Shown here piece by piece: positions 40,437 to 50,544 of a stretch of 64,000 bases of DNA; the stretch's first letter is position 1, and each line of letters starts with the position of its first letter. Origin of the DNA: Coleophora flavipennella (Eukaryota; Arthropoda; Insecta; Lepidoptera; Coleophoridae); assembly GCA_947284805.1 (NCBI GenBank), contig OX369297.1, positions 3,390,501 through 3,454,500 on the forward strand, given 5' to 3'. The position numbers and the translations under genes were made by a program. The notes beneath the pieces are model-generated. The model did not search any database. It worked only from the letters and a program-made list of their open reading frames with translations, and had not been told where the DNA came from.

Positions 40437-41051
40437 GGTAGCATTCCGTTCTTGGCGACCGCGACCCGTGACCGCGACCTAGCGACCGCGCGACTTCGGT
40501 CGCCTGTCGCGGGGCGACTCTTGGCATACGAATTGACGCGACGCGACCCACAGTGTTCTTGAAGTCGCTTGGCAAAACGGTTGTGTCTGAAAATGTCTGA
40601 CGTTCCGATGAAGAGACAAGAACTTATTCAGCAATTATTGGAGGATGATGAAGAGGACGACGATATCCTGATTATGTTGTCAACGCTTCCAAAGAAAAGA
40701 ATGAAGATTGACTCAATTTTCACATCGCGAGAAGAAGAGGGCTGTTTTCAAATACTCATCAAACGATATTTAAATTATAAAGAAAAAAAGTTCAGAAAGT
40801 ATTGTAGATTAAATCATAAACAGTTTAAATTTTGACGTGCTTCCCGGCTGGGTCGCGCGACGGCACTGCCTCTGGAGCGACCGCGTCGCGCGACTCAAGT
40901 CGCTCGCCGGCCACGCCCACCGGTCGCGCGACTCGGTCGCTTGCTTCCGTCAGTGCTTCATATAAATTAATACAAAGCAGTGGGTCGCGGTCGCTGGTCG
41001 CGGTCGCCGGTCGCGGTCGCGGGTCGCGGTCGCCAAGAACGGAATGCTACC
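40437..41051 (+). mobile_element. PIF/Harbinger-like non-autonomous element
   Basis: 615 bp with terminal inverted repeats identical over 31 bp, starting GGTAGCATTCCGTTCTTGGC and continuing into GACCGCGACC repeats. Three-base duplications CTA (40434-40436) and TTA (41052-41054) flank it, and the undisturbed RTE copy reads CTA there. A 3-bp TWA-like duplication and a transposase N-terminus (40593-40835) fit PIF/Harbinger. Tandem GCGACC subterminal repeats may bind transposase. The catalytic domain is deleted. Confidence 0.85.
40593..40835 (+). pseudogene. Harbinger-like transposase N-terminal fragment
   Basis: An 80-residue frame starting at ATG 40593, which I prefer to the upstream ATG at 40569. 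It has an acidic stretch (LLEDDEEDDDILIML), a basic segment (KKRMK), EEEGCFQILIKRYL and KFRKYCRLNHKQFKF, then a stop. An acidic start followed by an E-G-x-F/F-x-x-L block and 'FRKYCRL' is the usual lead into HARBI1-type transposases, whose DDE domain would follow. The frame stops exactly there, so the core is deleted. The peptide is rich in charged residues and could not cut DNA. Identity is by motif impression only. Confidence 0.65.
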
Positions 41052-41345
41052 TTAAAGGTTGGAGACTCTACTCTGGAAGTTGTTGACGATTATTGGTGGC
41101 AGTGGGCAAGGCACATAGCTCGTAGAACAGATGGCCGTTGGGGCGGTAAAGTTCGTTCGTTAGCGACCCCGAACCGGAAAATGTAGCGTAGGTAGGCCCT
41201 CTCACGCGGTGGACCGATGACCTGGTGAAGATCGCGAGAAGCCGATGGATGCGGGCAGCGCAGGACCAGTCTTCGTAGAAATCCTTGGGGGAGGCATTTG
41301 TCCAGCAGTGGACGTTTTTCGGCTGATATCATGATGGATGATGAT

Positions 41346-42175
41346 GAATTATCTAATAATACACGAACACGCTAAAGGATTATAAAAAAACTATATTATC
41401 TGTTTCTGAAGCTGTCGTAGCTCAGTGAGACTTGCGAGGTTGAGTTTATCACGCAGGTTAACTGACCAGAAGCACGGCTATTGCCTGGATGAGTTTGACT
41501 ATTAGAGGCATAGAGGTTAGGCCGTTGGTGCCGGTTGCTATCACTAGATGGCAGACGTTAAGGCGGTAATATTAAAGTTTTTCATTATTTTTGACGTAAA
41601 TTACTCCTAAACGATAGAAAACCCAAGGTTGAAAAAAATACTCTTATTGTTGATGATGTTCCTTAAGGTCAAAAGCTATTAGAAACACGATTGAGCAGTT
41701 TTGGCTCGATAAAAAAAAATCTTAAAGATAGGTCTACATCTTACTTTCAACTCTAGTTATGACTAATATTTTGAAGCATAAATTAAAAAAAATATACAAC
41801 AATAATTGTTATGATAATACAAAGTGAGTAATGTTATTATTTTTTATACTTTCATTGTAGTTTTTGATTAAAACGAAAAACCATTGGCAAAAGTGTGGTT
41901 ATATTCTATACTCTTTACACGTAAAGAAAAAGACAGAGACATCTGTTCCAATCAATACCTCGACTTAATGATAAGATTCCGTTGAAAAACTTCTGACAGT
42001 GGGGTTCGCTACTAGCCCTAAAAATTCCACTAACCCGGTCTTCGCCCCCGTGTCACAGATGAGATACTAGTTACTTCGTCCCGTGTGTGGAGTATCGCCT
42101 AATCTCCCTGAGTTTGGGAAGGGACCTGTGCCCCAGCAGTGTTTTGCATCGGACGTAGCTCAGTGCAAGACCATC
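41346..42175. other. stretch with no recognised feature
   Basis: 'gctgtcgtagctcagtgaga' at 41410 looks like the start of a tRNA-like A box but has no B box downstream. The rest is AT-rich and unassigned. Confidence 0.4.
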
Positions 42176-42177
42176 AT

Positions 42178-42290
42178 CACAAATCAATGACGTCCATTGC
42201 TGGACAAAGGCCTCTTCAAGTGGGGGGGGCGGGGGGTGCGGGTGGAAGTTTGCCGTAATCGCCACGCTAGGCAGGCGGGTTGACGATCGC
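42178..42290 (-). mobile_element. RTE-like tail fragment with G-run
   Basis: 'caaatcaatgacgtccattg', 'ctggacaaaggcctcttcaa' is antisense RTE sequence, followed by a G-rich run at 42220-42240 and 'aatcgccacgctaggcaggc', which recurs near 20780. Confidence 0.6.
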
Positions 42291-42364
42291 AGTGTGATGT
42301 GTGGTGGCACAGGACGCGTAAAGGGGGCTTCTGCCCATCCTGCAGTTTTTGATCCCCTAGTCGT

Positions 42365-42403
42365 CTTCTACGATACTCTCGCTTCCCGAGAGTGTCGTAG
42401 AAG
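42365..42403. other. 17-bp hairpin with 5-nt loop
   Basis: 42365-42381 pairs with 42387-42403 with a single mismatch; the loop is CTTCC. It lies inside an 85-codon open frame (42294-42551) that I do not recognise. Confidence 0.75.
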
Positions 42404-42717
42404 AGCTGGTGCTATTTCAGGGCTGCACAAAAGGTCTGGTTGCGTCGATTACGCATATAAACTGGCTAGAAGGATTTTCAGTCTACTTGGTATGGGACTG
42501 TTCAGAAACACGTTACCTATAGAATTTAAAACTCCCGGTTGTATACAATAATGTAGAGTACCCATTGGCCTATTTCGTCTTACTTGTCTGCCAAGTGGGT
42601 CTTATGCAAGATCATGGCCTATTTAGTCTGATATTAGCTCAAAGTGACACCAAAAGAATGTTTACCAAAAACTCATTTATACTCCGTCACGTAGAAGAAG
42701 AAAGCTTAAGCTTTTTA

Positions 42718-42965
42718 ACCGCCTCCGTGGCGTAATGGTTAAGTCCATTAGCTTCACATCAGGAGGTCATGGGTTCGATTTCTGGCGGAGTCTTACTTCG
42801 TAAGGTTCGGTTTTCTAAGCCCGCCTGGCTAGCTACCACCATCAAGATAGCCAGAGTTCCCCATTGCGTTGGGGAATCTTGGTAAGCCCGCTTTCATCTT
42901 CGGCACCATCGTCAATTACCATCAGGTGAGATGATGACAAAGACTTGCCAATTGTGGATAAAAAA
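42718..42965 (+). mobile_element. T2 tRNA-derived SINE
   Basis: 'ccgcctccgtggcgtaatgg' (A box) and 'catgggttcgatttctggcg' (B box) form the head. The body has 'aagcccgcctggctagctac' and 'ccccattgcgttggggaatc', and the 3' end is 'gccaattgtggat' followed by A-rich sequence. It lacks the ~60-bp 'gtgttaacaacattaatgtg' block of longer T2 copies, so it is a shorter variant. Confidence 0.87.
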
Positions 42966-42969
42966 AACT

Positions 42970-43865
42970 ATCCACATGAGGCAGAGTGTTAAATTATGTA
43001 TTTATAAGTAAGGTCAACAAAATCGATTGAAGAAGCCCACGAAACTTTTGGAAAATCTGTTTTTAACAGTTTAATCAATTTTCGGAGCTTTTCCAGTCTT
43101 AGTTGTAAACAAAACATTAAATTCGCATTTTCCTGTAAATATAGAAAGAGTCAATTTCTGTGGATACGATATTTTTTGCATTTGTCAAAACACAGTTTGT
43201 TGTTTATAATAAAAGTAACTCTCGTGTGTAGTTTATTTGGGTTGAAACTTAGGTTGTCTTCACTTAGATTCTTTTGTTATATATTCTTTGTCATAAGCTC
43301 AAAATTCCGCACAAACTCGGAAATCCCGGCCTATTCCAGCCAAAACCGGTAATATCTGGTCCAATCCGCAGTAAATTGGATTCTGCCGTACTGTGCTGTA
43401 CCTCCAGGCGAACAGCGCATGTCGACTTTTGCATCATGGCTGTAGACTATTTTACCCTCGATGTTCGCGGGTGGCCATGATTTGTGATCGTCGCATACAA
43501 CGAACTAAAATATTATAAATATCGCCGAATAATCGATGGTTGAATGGAAAAAGATCACAAGCGACATTTAGGCAAATTTACAAGGGAACAGTTTTTTTAT
43601 AATTTCCCTGTCCTGCTCACAATTATTCAAAAACGTTAAGCGTCCGAGAGTGTGTGTATTTCTTTGTCCTATTCACAATTATTCAAAGTGTGCATTACAA
43701 ATGTTACAATCAAATTCAACGTTCGTTATTTATATATTTTTTAATGTTTAATCGAAGAACTTGGAGTCAGATCATTTACATCCAGTCCGAACAAGGAATA
43801 AAGAATTATTTTATTTCCTGCAGTATTTTACCTAAATACACACTACACAGCATAAAAAATATATA
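42970..43865. other. stretch with no recognised feature
   Basis: Unique-looking. 43280-43480 is GC-richer and carries a 68-codon open frame (43274-43480) without recognisable motifs. 'cctattcacaattattcaaa' occurs twice (43613 and 43670 areas). Confidence 0.4.
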
Positions 43866-43868
43866 TGC

Positions 43869-44400
43869 ACTAGCTTTTGCCCGCGACTTCGCCCGCGTGG
43901 ACATCGTTTGAGTGTTGCGCGAGCCGCAAGCAGCTCGTGAGCGTGGACATGAGTTTTCTCCAGATCCGTGTCCCAGATCAGGCTACTCTGATTAGCAGTC
44001 TATGTCACTTTCCACACCCTCAACTAATTTTATACAAAAAATCACTTCAATCCGTTGCTCCGTTGCGACGCCGACGTGCGCGAGCGTGGAAATGAGTTTT
44101 CCCCAGATCCCTCGAGAACTATGAAAGGATATGCTAATTAGTAGATTATGTCATTTTTCACCCTCACAACCATCTCTTTGCAAAAAATCACAACAATCCA
44201 TTGTTTCGTTGCGATGTTAGAGGAATTAACCAAAAAAAGGGTATTTTTTCAGTTCCCTCAGGAACTGCATCGGACTATGCTATTTTCACGGGGTAAAAAG
44301 TAGCCTATGTACATAACAAAAACACAGGCTACCTGCATGCCAATTTCGTCAAGATTGGTCGAGGTGTTGAAGCATGAAAAGGTAACAAACACATTTTCAC
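43869..44400 (+). mobile_element. family E repeat with internal duplication
   Basis: 'actagcttttgcccgcgact' start. Two units each hold 'gagcgtgga.atgagttttc', 'ccagatcc', 'tatgtca.ttt..caccctca' and 'caaaaaatcac..caatcc.ttg'. The end is 'taaaaagtagcctatgtaca', 'gtcaagattggtcgaggtgt'. The interior is duplicated about 160 bp apart. Confidence 0.78.
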
Positions 44401-44409
44401 ATTTCAAAT

Positions 44410-44805
44410 ATCAGTAAAGATTTTAATTTTGTCACCAAAAACCATGGTCACTCTAATCTGTAACTACGCTTGCTACGTTCGTGAAATTTTTGCCATTTGT
44501 AACGTCTAGAGATATTATACTTTATTGCATTTAGGACATAACTGACATTTATGAGTTTTACACCTTGAATTTATATTGAGCGACGGTTATTTAATTTACG
44601 TTTCTGGTTCTATTGGCATTTAAGCGATAAGATATGTCTGTTTTACACGTAACAGAGTGCTTTTTAAAACTACTACGACTGAACCGTACTTTACACGTGG
44701 TCACACAAGCATTTGACCACTTTTTTAAACAATTAAAAAACAACATTTATTTAGGATCAACCGACAAAGGACAGATTGAAACTTAATTGTTCGTTTGCAT
44801 CATGT
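44410..44805. other. stretch with no recognised feature
   Basis: AT-rich with no repeat or coding signature seen. Confidence 0.4.
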
Positions 44806-44809
44806 CGCG

Positions 44810-45010
44810 TCGTCGTTTCCCCGACGGCCCAAAATAGAGGGTAATGTTTTTCAGGTATGTCTGTAAAAAAAATGTGTGTGTGTATGTATGTATGTTTGTT
44901 TCTTTGGCTGAGCCTGTAGCACAGATGAGATACTAGTAACTTCGTAACGTAGCTACAATAGTTTGATGGATTTTGGAGTGCAAGTTGTCGTTAGTGGCCC
45001 TTTATTTTTA
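44810..45010 (+). mobile_element. family B repeat, diverged
   Basis: 'cgtttccccgacggcccaaa', 'gagggtaatgtttttcaggt', 'tttctttggctgagcctgta' and 'gtttgatggattttggagtg'. The closing terminus is lost. Confidence 0.65.
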
Positions 45011-45039
45011 ATTATGTTTTCTATGAGCATATTTTCAAC

Positions 45040-45190
45040 CGACTTCAAAAAGGAGGAGGTTCGCAATTCGGCTGTACGTTTTTTTTTGTATGTTTATTAC
45101 ACTACTTCTTCACCATTTGTAACTCGATTTTAATGATTACTTTTCAGTACTTTTTTTTAGAAAATTTACTTGGTTGTTGCGATTAAAGTA
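45040..45190 (-). mobile_element. family A repeat, antisense
   Basis: 'accgacttcaaaaaggagga' then 'cgcaattcggctgtacgttt'. Only the first part of the family is clear. Confidence 0.6.
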
Positions 45191-45590
45191 TGTGAAGAAA
45201 AAAATAATGTTTGTAGTTACCCTTAAAGGCGCAACAACCAAATAAGGTTAATCCTAAAATATGAGGTTCAAGTAAAATTTAATGAACGGTCAACTTATTT
45301 CTTTTCATAATATTTCCAAGTATAATTTATGACTCGTGCCTTTCATCTATTGTCAGTCCTACCTTTTTTTAATTCAACTCTTTGTCTTCATTGTGAGCAG
45401 AACCTTCGATAGGCTTTATTAATACCTAATTTCAGCGCCATTCAATTTGTTTAAAAGAATTTTGAGGATTAACAAACGCCTTTGACTTTGTTTCGCTCAT
45501 AGTGAATAGAGCACGATAATTTAATTCCAATGAAATAAAAATTAAATAATATACACCTGAAAATTCAATAAACAATTTAAAGTTAACAAA

Positions 45591-45894
45591 AATATAGTTT
45601 AAAAAAACTAAAAAACACTCTTTAAAAGCACATCAAACTAAAAAGTGAAAAATAATTCTTAATATAAGCTGAAAACAATAATGAACGAAAAATACTGGTA
45701 TTATTGTGAAAAAAGCGTGGGGCGCTTTGTGCCATATTTTTCGTATATAGAGCAACTTTCGCTTTTTTCACAATAATAGGTACTAGTATTTTTCGTTCAT
45801 TATTGTTTTCAGCTTATGTTAAGAATTATTTTTCACTTTTTAGTTTGATGTGCTTTAAAAGCGTGGTTTTTAGGTTTTTTTTTAAACTATATTT
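45591..45894. repeat. foldback with ~130-bp arms
   Basis: 45591-45717 and 45760-45894 are reverse complements with few mismatches and small indels. The arms include 'agtgaaaaataattcttaa', 'caataatgaacgaaaaatac' and 'attattgtgaaaaaagcg'. The 42-bp loop reads 'tggggcgctttgtgccatat' at its start. A transcript would form a long hairpin. Confidence 0.9.
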
Positions 45895-45899
45895 ATTTT

Positions 45900-46470
45900 T
45901 CAATTTTAAATTCAGGATAATGAGATAAACTCATGAAAATATTGTATTGTCACTTTCTTGATAAAAAATGTACAAAGTTTAAATTAAATCTGTCTGCTTA
46001 AAGTGGGTCAAAATCGAGTACAAAGGAGTCGGTTACAAACATTAACGTACATACAGGTGAAGCTAATAAAAGCGTGATAAAAACAATAAAACAACATCAC
46101 AACAAATATAAACACCCTATGAGTCTCTCATAATTTCCATTAAAAGTATGTTTACAATTCATCCATTAAAAATCCATCGTCCATATTAATAACAGGGTGT
46201 CGGGCTGCCCATTAAAATGTAAACAATAAAAAAGTTAATATGTATAAACTTGGCTATCAAATTTAAAATTTCCCCCGGCTAGATTGCGGTGCTAATGGGT
46301 GTTTTGAACTTATTTTTTTAAACAGCATGTACCTATTTGATAAGAGTGCGTCATAGATTGAATAGGTATTTCTAGTCGGAATAGATTGCAAACCTTAATA
46401 CTGACTAGTTGCAAAAAATATGTTCTCTTTAATTAATTTTCTTTTTCTTTTAATAATAATTAATGTTGAA
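45900..46470. other. stretch with no recognised feature
   Basis: AT-rich sequence. Nothing recognised. Confidence 0.4.
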
Positions 46471-46474
46471 CAAA

Positions 46475-46710
46475 AAAAACCGACTTTAAACAAAAAACTA
46501 AGCTTCCAATCGGTTTCTCTGGGATGCCATCATCAGATCATGGTTTCCCTATCATGATACCACCCTTGTGATATCCCCTTTCTAACAAAAAAAGAATCAT
46601 TAAGATCGGTTCATAAACGACGAAGTTATCCGCGAACACACATAGAAAAATAATATATTATATACGGTCGAATTGAGAAACCTCCTCCTTTTTTGAAGTC
46701 GGTTAAAAAG
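46475..46710 (+). mobile_element. family A repeat, subtype with GATGCCATCATC
   Basis: 'aaaaaaccgactttaaacaa', 'gggatgccatcatcagatca', 'gttatccgcgaacacacata', 'acggtcgaattgagaaacct' and the end 'tttttgaagtcggttaaaaa'. Both termini are present. Confidence 0.8.
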
Positions 46711-46802
46711 TAGACAGTTTAAAATAATTTTCTAGGTCCCAACTAAGGCTCACCCACATGGGTGGTTTCAAGTTCTTAAGTCAAACCCTTTCAAAGACGC
46801 TA

Positions 46803-46804
<2 letters not shown>

Positions 46805-46852
<48 letters not shown>
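46805..46852. repeat. (AC)24 microsatellite
   Basis: 48 bp of uninterrupted AC dinucleotides, followed by 'gcac'. Confidence 0.98.
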
Positions 46853-46857
<5 letters not shown>

Positions 46858-46902
46858 TTGTTACTATAATGGTGGCCATATCTTGCAAACAGTGCCTACA
46901 CA

Positions 46903-47213
46903 TAACTAATGGTTAGTCCATTTGCTTAACATCAGGAGGTCGCGAGTTCGATTCCCGGTGGGGTCAACTTGTAAGACTCTGTTTGGTTGGTGGTAAGGCA
47001 TTTTCTAAGCCCGCCTGGCTAGCTACCACCATCTAATCTAAGTCTTGCAATAAACATCAGTGTTAACAACATTGATGTGTTCCGGCTTGAAGATAAGACA
47101 GCCAGTTCTCCATTGCGTTGCGAAATCTTGGTAAGCCCGCTTCCATCTTCGGCATCAACGTCACTTACCATCAGATGAGATGATGCCAAGGGCTTATCAG
47201 TTGTGAATAATAA
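46903..47213 (+). mobile_element. T2 SINE, long variant
   Basis: The head is slightly truncated ('ctaatggttagtccatttgc'). The B box is 'gagttcgattccc'. Then 'aagcccgcctggctagctac', 'tcagtgttaacaacattgat', 'cttggtaagcccgcttccat' and the end 'gggcttatcagttgtgaata'. This is a reference copy for the split SINE at 7051-9557. Confidence 0.9.
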
Positions 47214-47647
47214 AAAAAATCTTAGAAAAAACAAATTCCTTAAAACAATTTTTCAACTGCAACCCAAACATAAAAAAAATGTGCTAAATTGCATGCAATT
47301 CTGTTCACAAATAAAAAATTATGCAGCTGTGACTGTGTCGGGCAGACGAACGGATGGATACGACGATCTACGGACTTATAAATAAAAAACACCGGTCTAG
47401 TGCGAGTCGGACTCGCGCAAAGTATGTATATTTTAAAAAACAAAATCATATTTGCAGTTGGTAAGAGAACACTTTGAATAAAAAATCTTTGAAGTTTTTC
47501 TACAAATCCAAATGCACATCTTAAGTTAATCGACTATGAGTCTTAAACTAACCGTGATAAGATTTGAAATTCAAAATGAATTGAAATATAGTAGAATCCG
47601 GTTATAACGACGACCAAGGGACCGGTGATATTATTACGCCGGAAGTC

Positions 47648-47818
47648 GTACTATGCGCACCGGAAAACGTAGCGTAGGCAGACCTCCCACGCGGTGGACC
47701 GACGACCTGGAAGATCGCAGGAAGCCGATGGATGCGGGCAGCGCAGGACCGGTCGTCATGGAAATCCTTGGGGGAGGCCTTTGTCCAGCAGTGGACGTTT
47801 TTCGGCTGATAAGATGAC
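47648..47818 (+). mobile_element. RTE LINE 3' fragment
   Basis: 'gcgcaccggaaaacgtagcg', 'gtggaccgacgacctgg', 'aagccgatggatgcgggcag' and 'agtggacgtttttcggctga' then 'taagatga'. It interrupts the pogo-like element, so it is the younger of the two. Confidence 0.88.
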
Positions 47819-47930
47819 AATAATCACATACATAAGGTTTTGACATATTTAATATTAAAATTGTGTGACTATCAGAAAAAAAACCATTTAAATTGTATAG
47901 GTTTTAAAACGTTTGCATTGAACAAAGGTT

Positions 47931-48074
47931 CTATCTTGTGTTACTTTTTCTTAATTGTGTGTATATTGTCGAATGATTTACACCAAGTTCATTCGCAATC
48001 GTTACATTCAACTCGCCAGCTTCTAAAAGTTGTATCATAAAACTTTTTATTCAATGGAGAAACTTTTTCGTTTT
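47931..48074 (-). pseudogene. pogo/CENP-B-type transposase N-terminal HTH
   Basis: Reading down from 48074, a 47-residue frame (one internal stop, TGA at 48051-48053) gives KSFMIQLLEAGELNVTIANE followed by LGVNHSTI. The 'LLEAGE...IANELGVNHSTI' pattern is that of the N-terminal helix-turn-helix (psq/CENP-B-N type) that pogo and Tigger transposases use to bind their ends. A stop at 47931-47933 ends the readable part. The second DNA-binding domain and the DDE catalytic domain were not seen. Confidence 0.75.
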
Positions 48075-48424
48075 GTAGAAGCCATTTTTGTACGCTTACT
48101 TACTCATCACCTGCAAAATACTGCCGTAAATAAACAGTCACATTCCAATCAGCTACTTGCAGACAAGAAGGGTGCGCGGGGCGGAGATTTATTCTTACCT
48201 ACGATTTATTTATAAACACGTCAACGCTCGTCGTCGTTGTGAAAAATTCCGTCGTTAAAAGCAGTCCGTCGTTGTTAGCGGAGTCGTAATAAACGGAAGT
48301 AGTTTCATAGTCGTTCACATTAAAATCAAACATATGCCTATACTAACGTCGCAAAAAAAAAATGTTGTTGTTATATGCGAAGTCGTACTAAACAGACTAC
48401 ACTGTAATTGGAAACGCTGAACAC

Positions 48425-48690
48425 GTTCAAAAAACCGACTTCCATCGCAAAAATCTTAGTACAATTATGTATTACTTACTAATTTTGGTTTTTGTAATTT
48501 TCTAAAAAATACTGCACCTTTTTTAATAAGATTTATATGGGAGTGGGACTAACTTGGCAACATATCCTACCGAATAAAAAAGAATAATGTAAAACGGTTC
48601 ACACTCTGCCAAGGTATCGCGTAACAAACACACACAAAAAACATACAGTCGAATTGATAACTTCCTCCGTTTTGGAAGTAGGTCTAAACG
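48425..48690 (+). mobile_element. family A repeat
   Basis: 'caaaaaaccgacttccatcg', 'tatgggagtgggactaactt', 'gccaaggtatcgcgtaacaa', 'aacatacagtcgaattgata' and 'cgttttggaagtaggt'. It lies about 20 bp to the right of the pogo-like element. Confidence 0.82.
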
Positions 48691-49350
48691 CAACTGACAT
48701 TTTGTTTCCTGCCAGAAGTCCCCGCGAAAGTACAAATGAACTGCTCGAAGGCCAATTCAGCTACCAAATAAAACCCGATTAAAATTACAATACGTGAAAA
48801 CTGCACGCAGTAGACAAATCATAGCATAGATATAAGAAGTTATTGTTATTTTTGGTTTTCTTTTCCTGTATCACTGTATCTAAATATATATAACTCAAAG
48901 GTGACTGACTGACTGACTGACATAGTGATCTATCAACGCACAGCCCAAACCACTGGACCGATCGGGCTGAAATTTGGCCTTCAGGTAGATGTTATGACGT
49001 AGGCATCCGCTAAGAAAGGATTTTGGGAAATGCCCACGGTAACCGCAAAAGCGGGCGAAGCTGCGGGCATTCACTAGTATTGTATAATACTTTGAATAAA
49101 TATTTTATCTATCTAAATCTGTTCAATCTTGATAGTAGTCATTGTTCATTGGTACTTATTTGCCTCTCGTATTAAAGATTCGAAATTCAAAAATGAATTA
49201 AAACAAGATTCGAAATGTAACTGACATTTTCTCTCCAGCCACAATTCCCCGCAAAAGTACAAATGAACTGCTGAAAGGCCAATTTATTCAGCTAGCAATT
49301 AAAACCCGATTAAAATTACAATACGTGAACACCGGACGCAATAGACAGAT
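48690..49350. repeat. ~130-bp direct repeat, two copies 530 bp apart
   Basis: 48690-48820 and 49217-49350 share 'aactgacattttg.ttcc', 'agtacaaatgaactgct', 'aaacccgattaaaattacaa' and 'tacgtgaa.ac'. A second shorter pair ('gatagt.gtcat.gtt', 'tggtactta.ttgcc') follows at 49130 and 49360 in a different order. A family E copy lies between them. Confidence 0.78.
48895..49080 (-). mobile_element. family E repeat, antisense
   Basis: 'aaaggtgactgactgactga', 'ggaccgatcgggctgaaatt', 'aggcatccgctaagaaagga', 'gaagctgcgggcattcacta', 'gta'. It is the reverse complement of the copy at 15875-16065. Confidence 0.82.
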
Positions 49351-49710
49351 CTGTTTCTCGATAGTTGTCATGGTTTAATGGTACTTAGTTGCCTTACGTA
49401 TACTCGTATCTCGTATACCCAACATTAATTCAAAGAAGGCGATCTCAAGAAAAGCGAGCTTGAAAATACGTAATTCAGTCTACTGATTGAAATACATTTG
49501 TATGCATAAAAAAATGTTAACTGAAAAAGTGATTATTCCACAAAAGTGTCACGGACAGATCAAAACAATAAACAACAGCTAATTGCGAGGCGGACTCGCG
49601 CAGAAGAGATTCCATACCACCACACCTCTTGACACAAGTACTTCAACAATGATAACCTGAGGATAACCCTTAATTTTCTACTTTATTTTTATTATTTTTT
49701 GTAAATCCGC
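49351..49710. other. stretch with family C-like fragment
   Basis: 'gcgaggcggactcgcgcaga' (49587 on) is the family C/D boundary motif. No more can be assigned. Confidence 0.4.
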
Positions 49711-49711
49711 C

Positions 49712-49840
49712 TTACAAATCACACACGGCCATCTGGTCCTGAACTAAGATTTCCTGCACTTTGGGAACCTGAGACTGATAACATACTTACCACGACTTTA
49801 AGCCCAGCAGGCAAAACCTGACAACCGGACCTCCGGGTCA
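49712..49840 (-). mobile_element. T3 SINE fragment, antisense
   Basis: 'aaatcacacacggccatctg', 'gtcctgaactaagatttcct' and 'gaacctgagactgataacat' correspond to the 3' part of the T3 copies. Confidence 0.7.
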
Positions 49841-50370
49841 GCTCTAAAATTTAGAAACAATAACAACACACTCTGTAAAAAAAAATCAGCCTGCTACTAC
49901 CTATTACGATTCAAAAGATACAGCATTTGAAAGTCTCACGGACAGACAGACAGCGTAGGGCGTAGGGTCTAAAAAGGTTTTTTTTTATATATAAGAAGAT
50001 TAATTTTTTTATATCTTTTTGACCCCGAAACGTCTGTAATGTAAAAACTGTAGTAAGACACAAAGCACTAAGTAATTGTTATCTCCGACCCATAGTCTAG
50101 GAGTAAATGTAATTTATGATGCGAGACGAAATGACATTAGCTACCAAACGCGACTAACCAGTTAAAACTTCCCGAATAGCCCTGTCGCTGCCCGTTTCGG
50201 ATGCATTTTTAATTTTCTCGTTATCAAGTTTGTCAGCTCGTAATGTCAGAGATGGCACTTTAGTTACAGATTAATCTGTCTATTCTCAGAAGCTGTCAGC
50301 TGAGTCTGGAGATTGGAGACAGGATGTGTTTGAGTCATTTTTCGGAGGTTGAGATTAGTTCTGCTAATTT
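49841..50370. other. stretch with no recognised feature
   Basis: AT-rich, with a short family C-like 'gacagacagacagcgtaggg' near 49941. Nothing else was recognised. Confidence 0.4.
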
Positions 50371-50374
50371 ACGT

Positions 50375-50470
50375 AGCCGCTGGATGCGGGTAGCGCAGGA
50401 CCGGTCGTCGTGGAAATCCTTGGGGGAGGCCTTTGTCCAGCAGTGGACGTCTTTCGGCTGATTGATGATG
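50375..50470 (+). mobile_element. RTE LINE 3' fragment
   Basis: 'agccgctggatgcgggtagc', 'gtcgtggaaatccttggggg' and 'cagcagtggacgtctttcgg' then 'ctgattgatgatga'. Only about 95 bp remain. Confidence 0.88.
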
Positions 50471-50544
50471 AAATTGGGTAGTTTAAACTTTAAACTAACC
50501 TTAGGTCTTTTTAAACCCCGGAGCAAAAAGTGTGATGTTATAAG

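Larger units (their letters stand above)
40362..41345 (+). mobile_element. RTE LINE split by a Harbinger-like element
   Basis: The left part 40362-40436 ('aatgaacatggacaagacga', 'cgtgtcgcacccacccct') and right part 41052-41345 ('aaaggttggagactctactc' to the 'gatgatgatg' tail) are contiguous in the copy at 5565-5640. The right part also has an internal deletion joining 'gttgacgattattgg' to 'tggcagtgggcaaggc'. The RTE end and tail are intact. Confidence 0.9.
47589..48404 (-). mobile_element. pogo/Tigger-like DNA transposon remnant
   Basis: Ends 'agtagaatccggttataacg' (left) and, read inward from the right, 'cagtgtagtctgtttagtac' share about 15 of 22 positions. TA lies outside each end (47587-47588, 48405-48406). 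The minus strand encodes a helix-turn-helix fragment (47931-48074). An RTE tail is inserted near the left end (47648-47818). TA flanks, 'CAGT'-type termini and this DNA-binding fold fit the pogo/Tigger branch of Tc1/mariner. The DDE domain is absent. Confidence 0.72.

Noticed and set aside
42294..42551. 85-codon open frame with Arg-rich middle
   Set aside because: Contains a DNA hairpin and has no recognisable family. Could be a transposon fragment, but unsupported.
42718..42800. tRNA-like gene (ccgtggcgtaatgg with a B box)
   Set aside because: The same head and body occur at 46903, 51768, 62745 and elsewhere as the T2 SINE. No complete cloverleaf stands alone.
48690..49350. LTR pair of a retrotransposon
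   Set aside because: The direct repeats are about 130 bp, lack TG...CA ends and a primer-binding site, and enclose only a short repeat.
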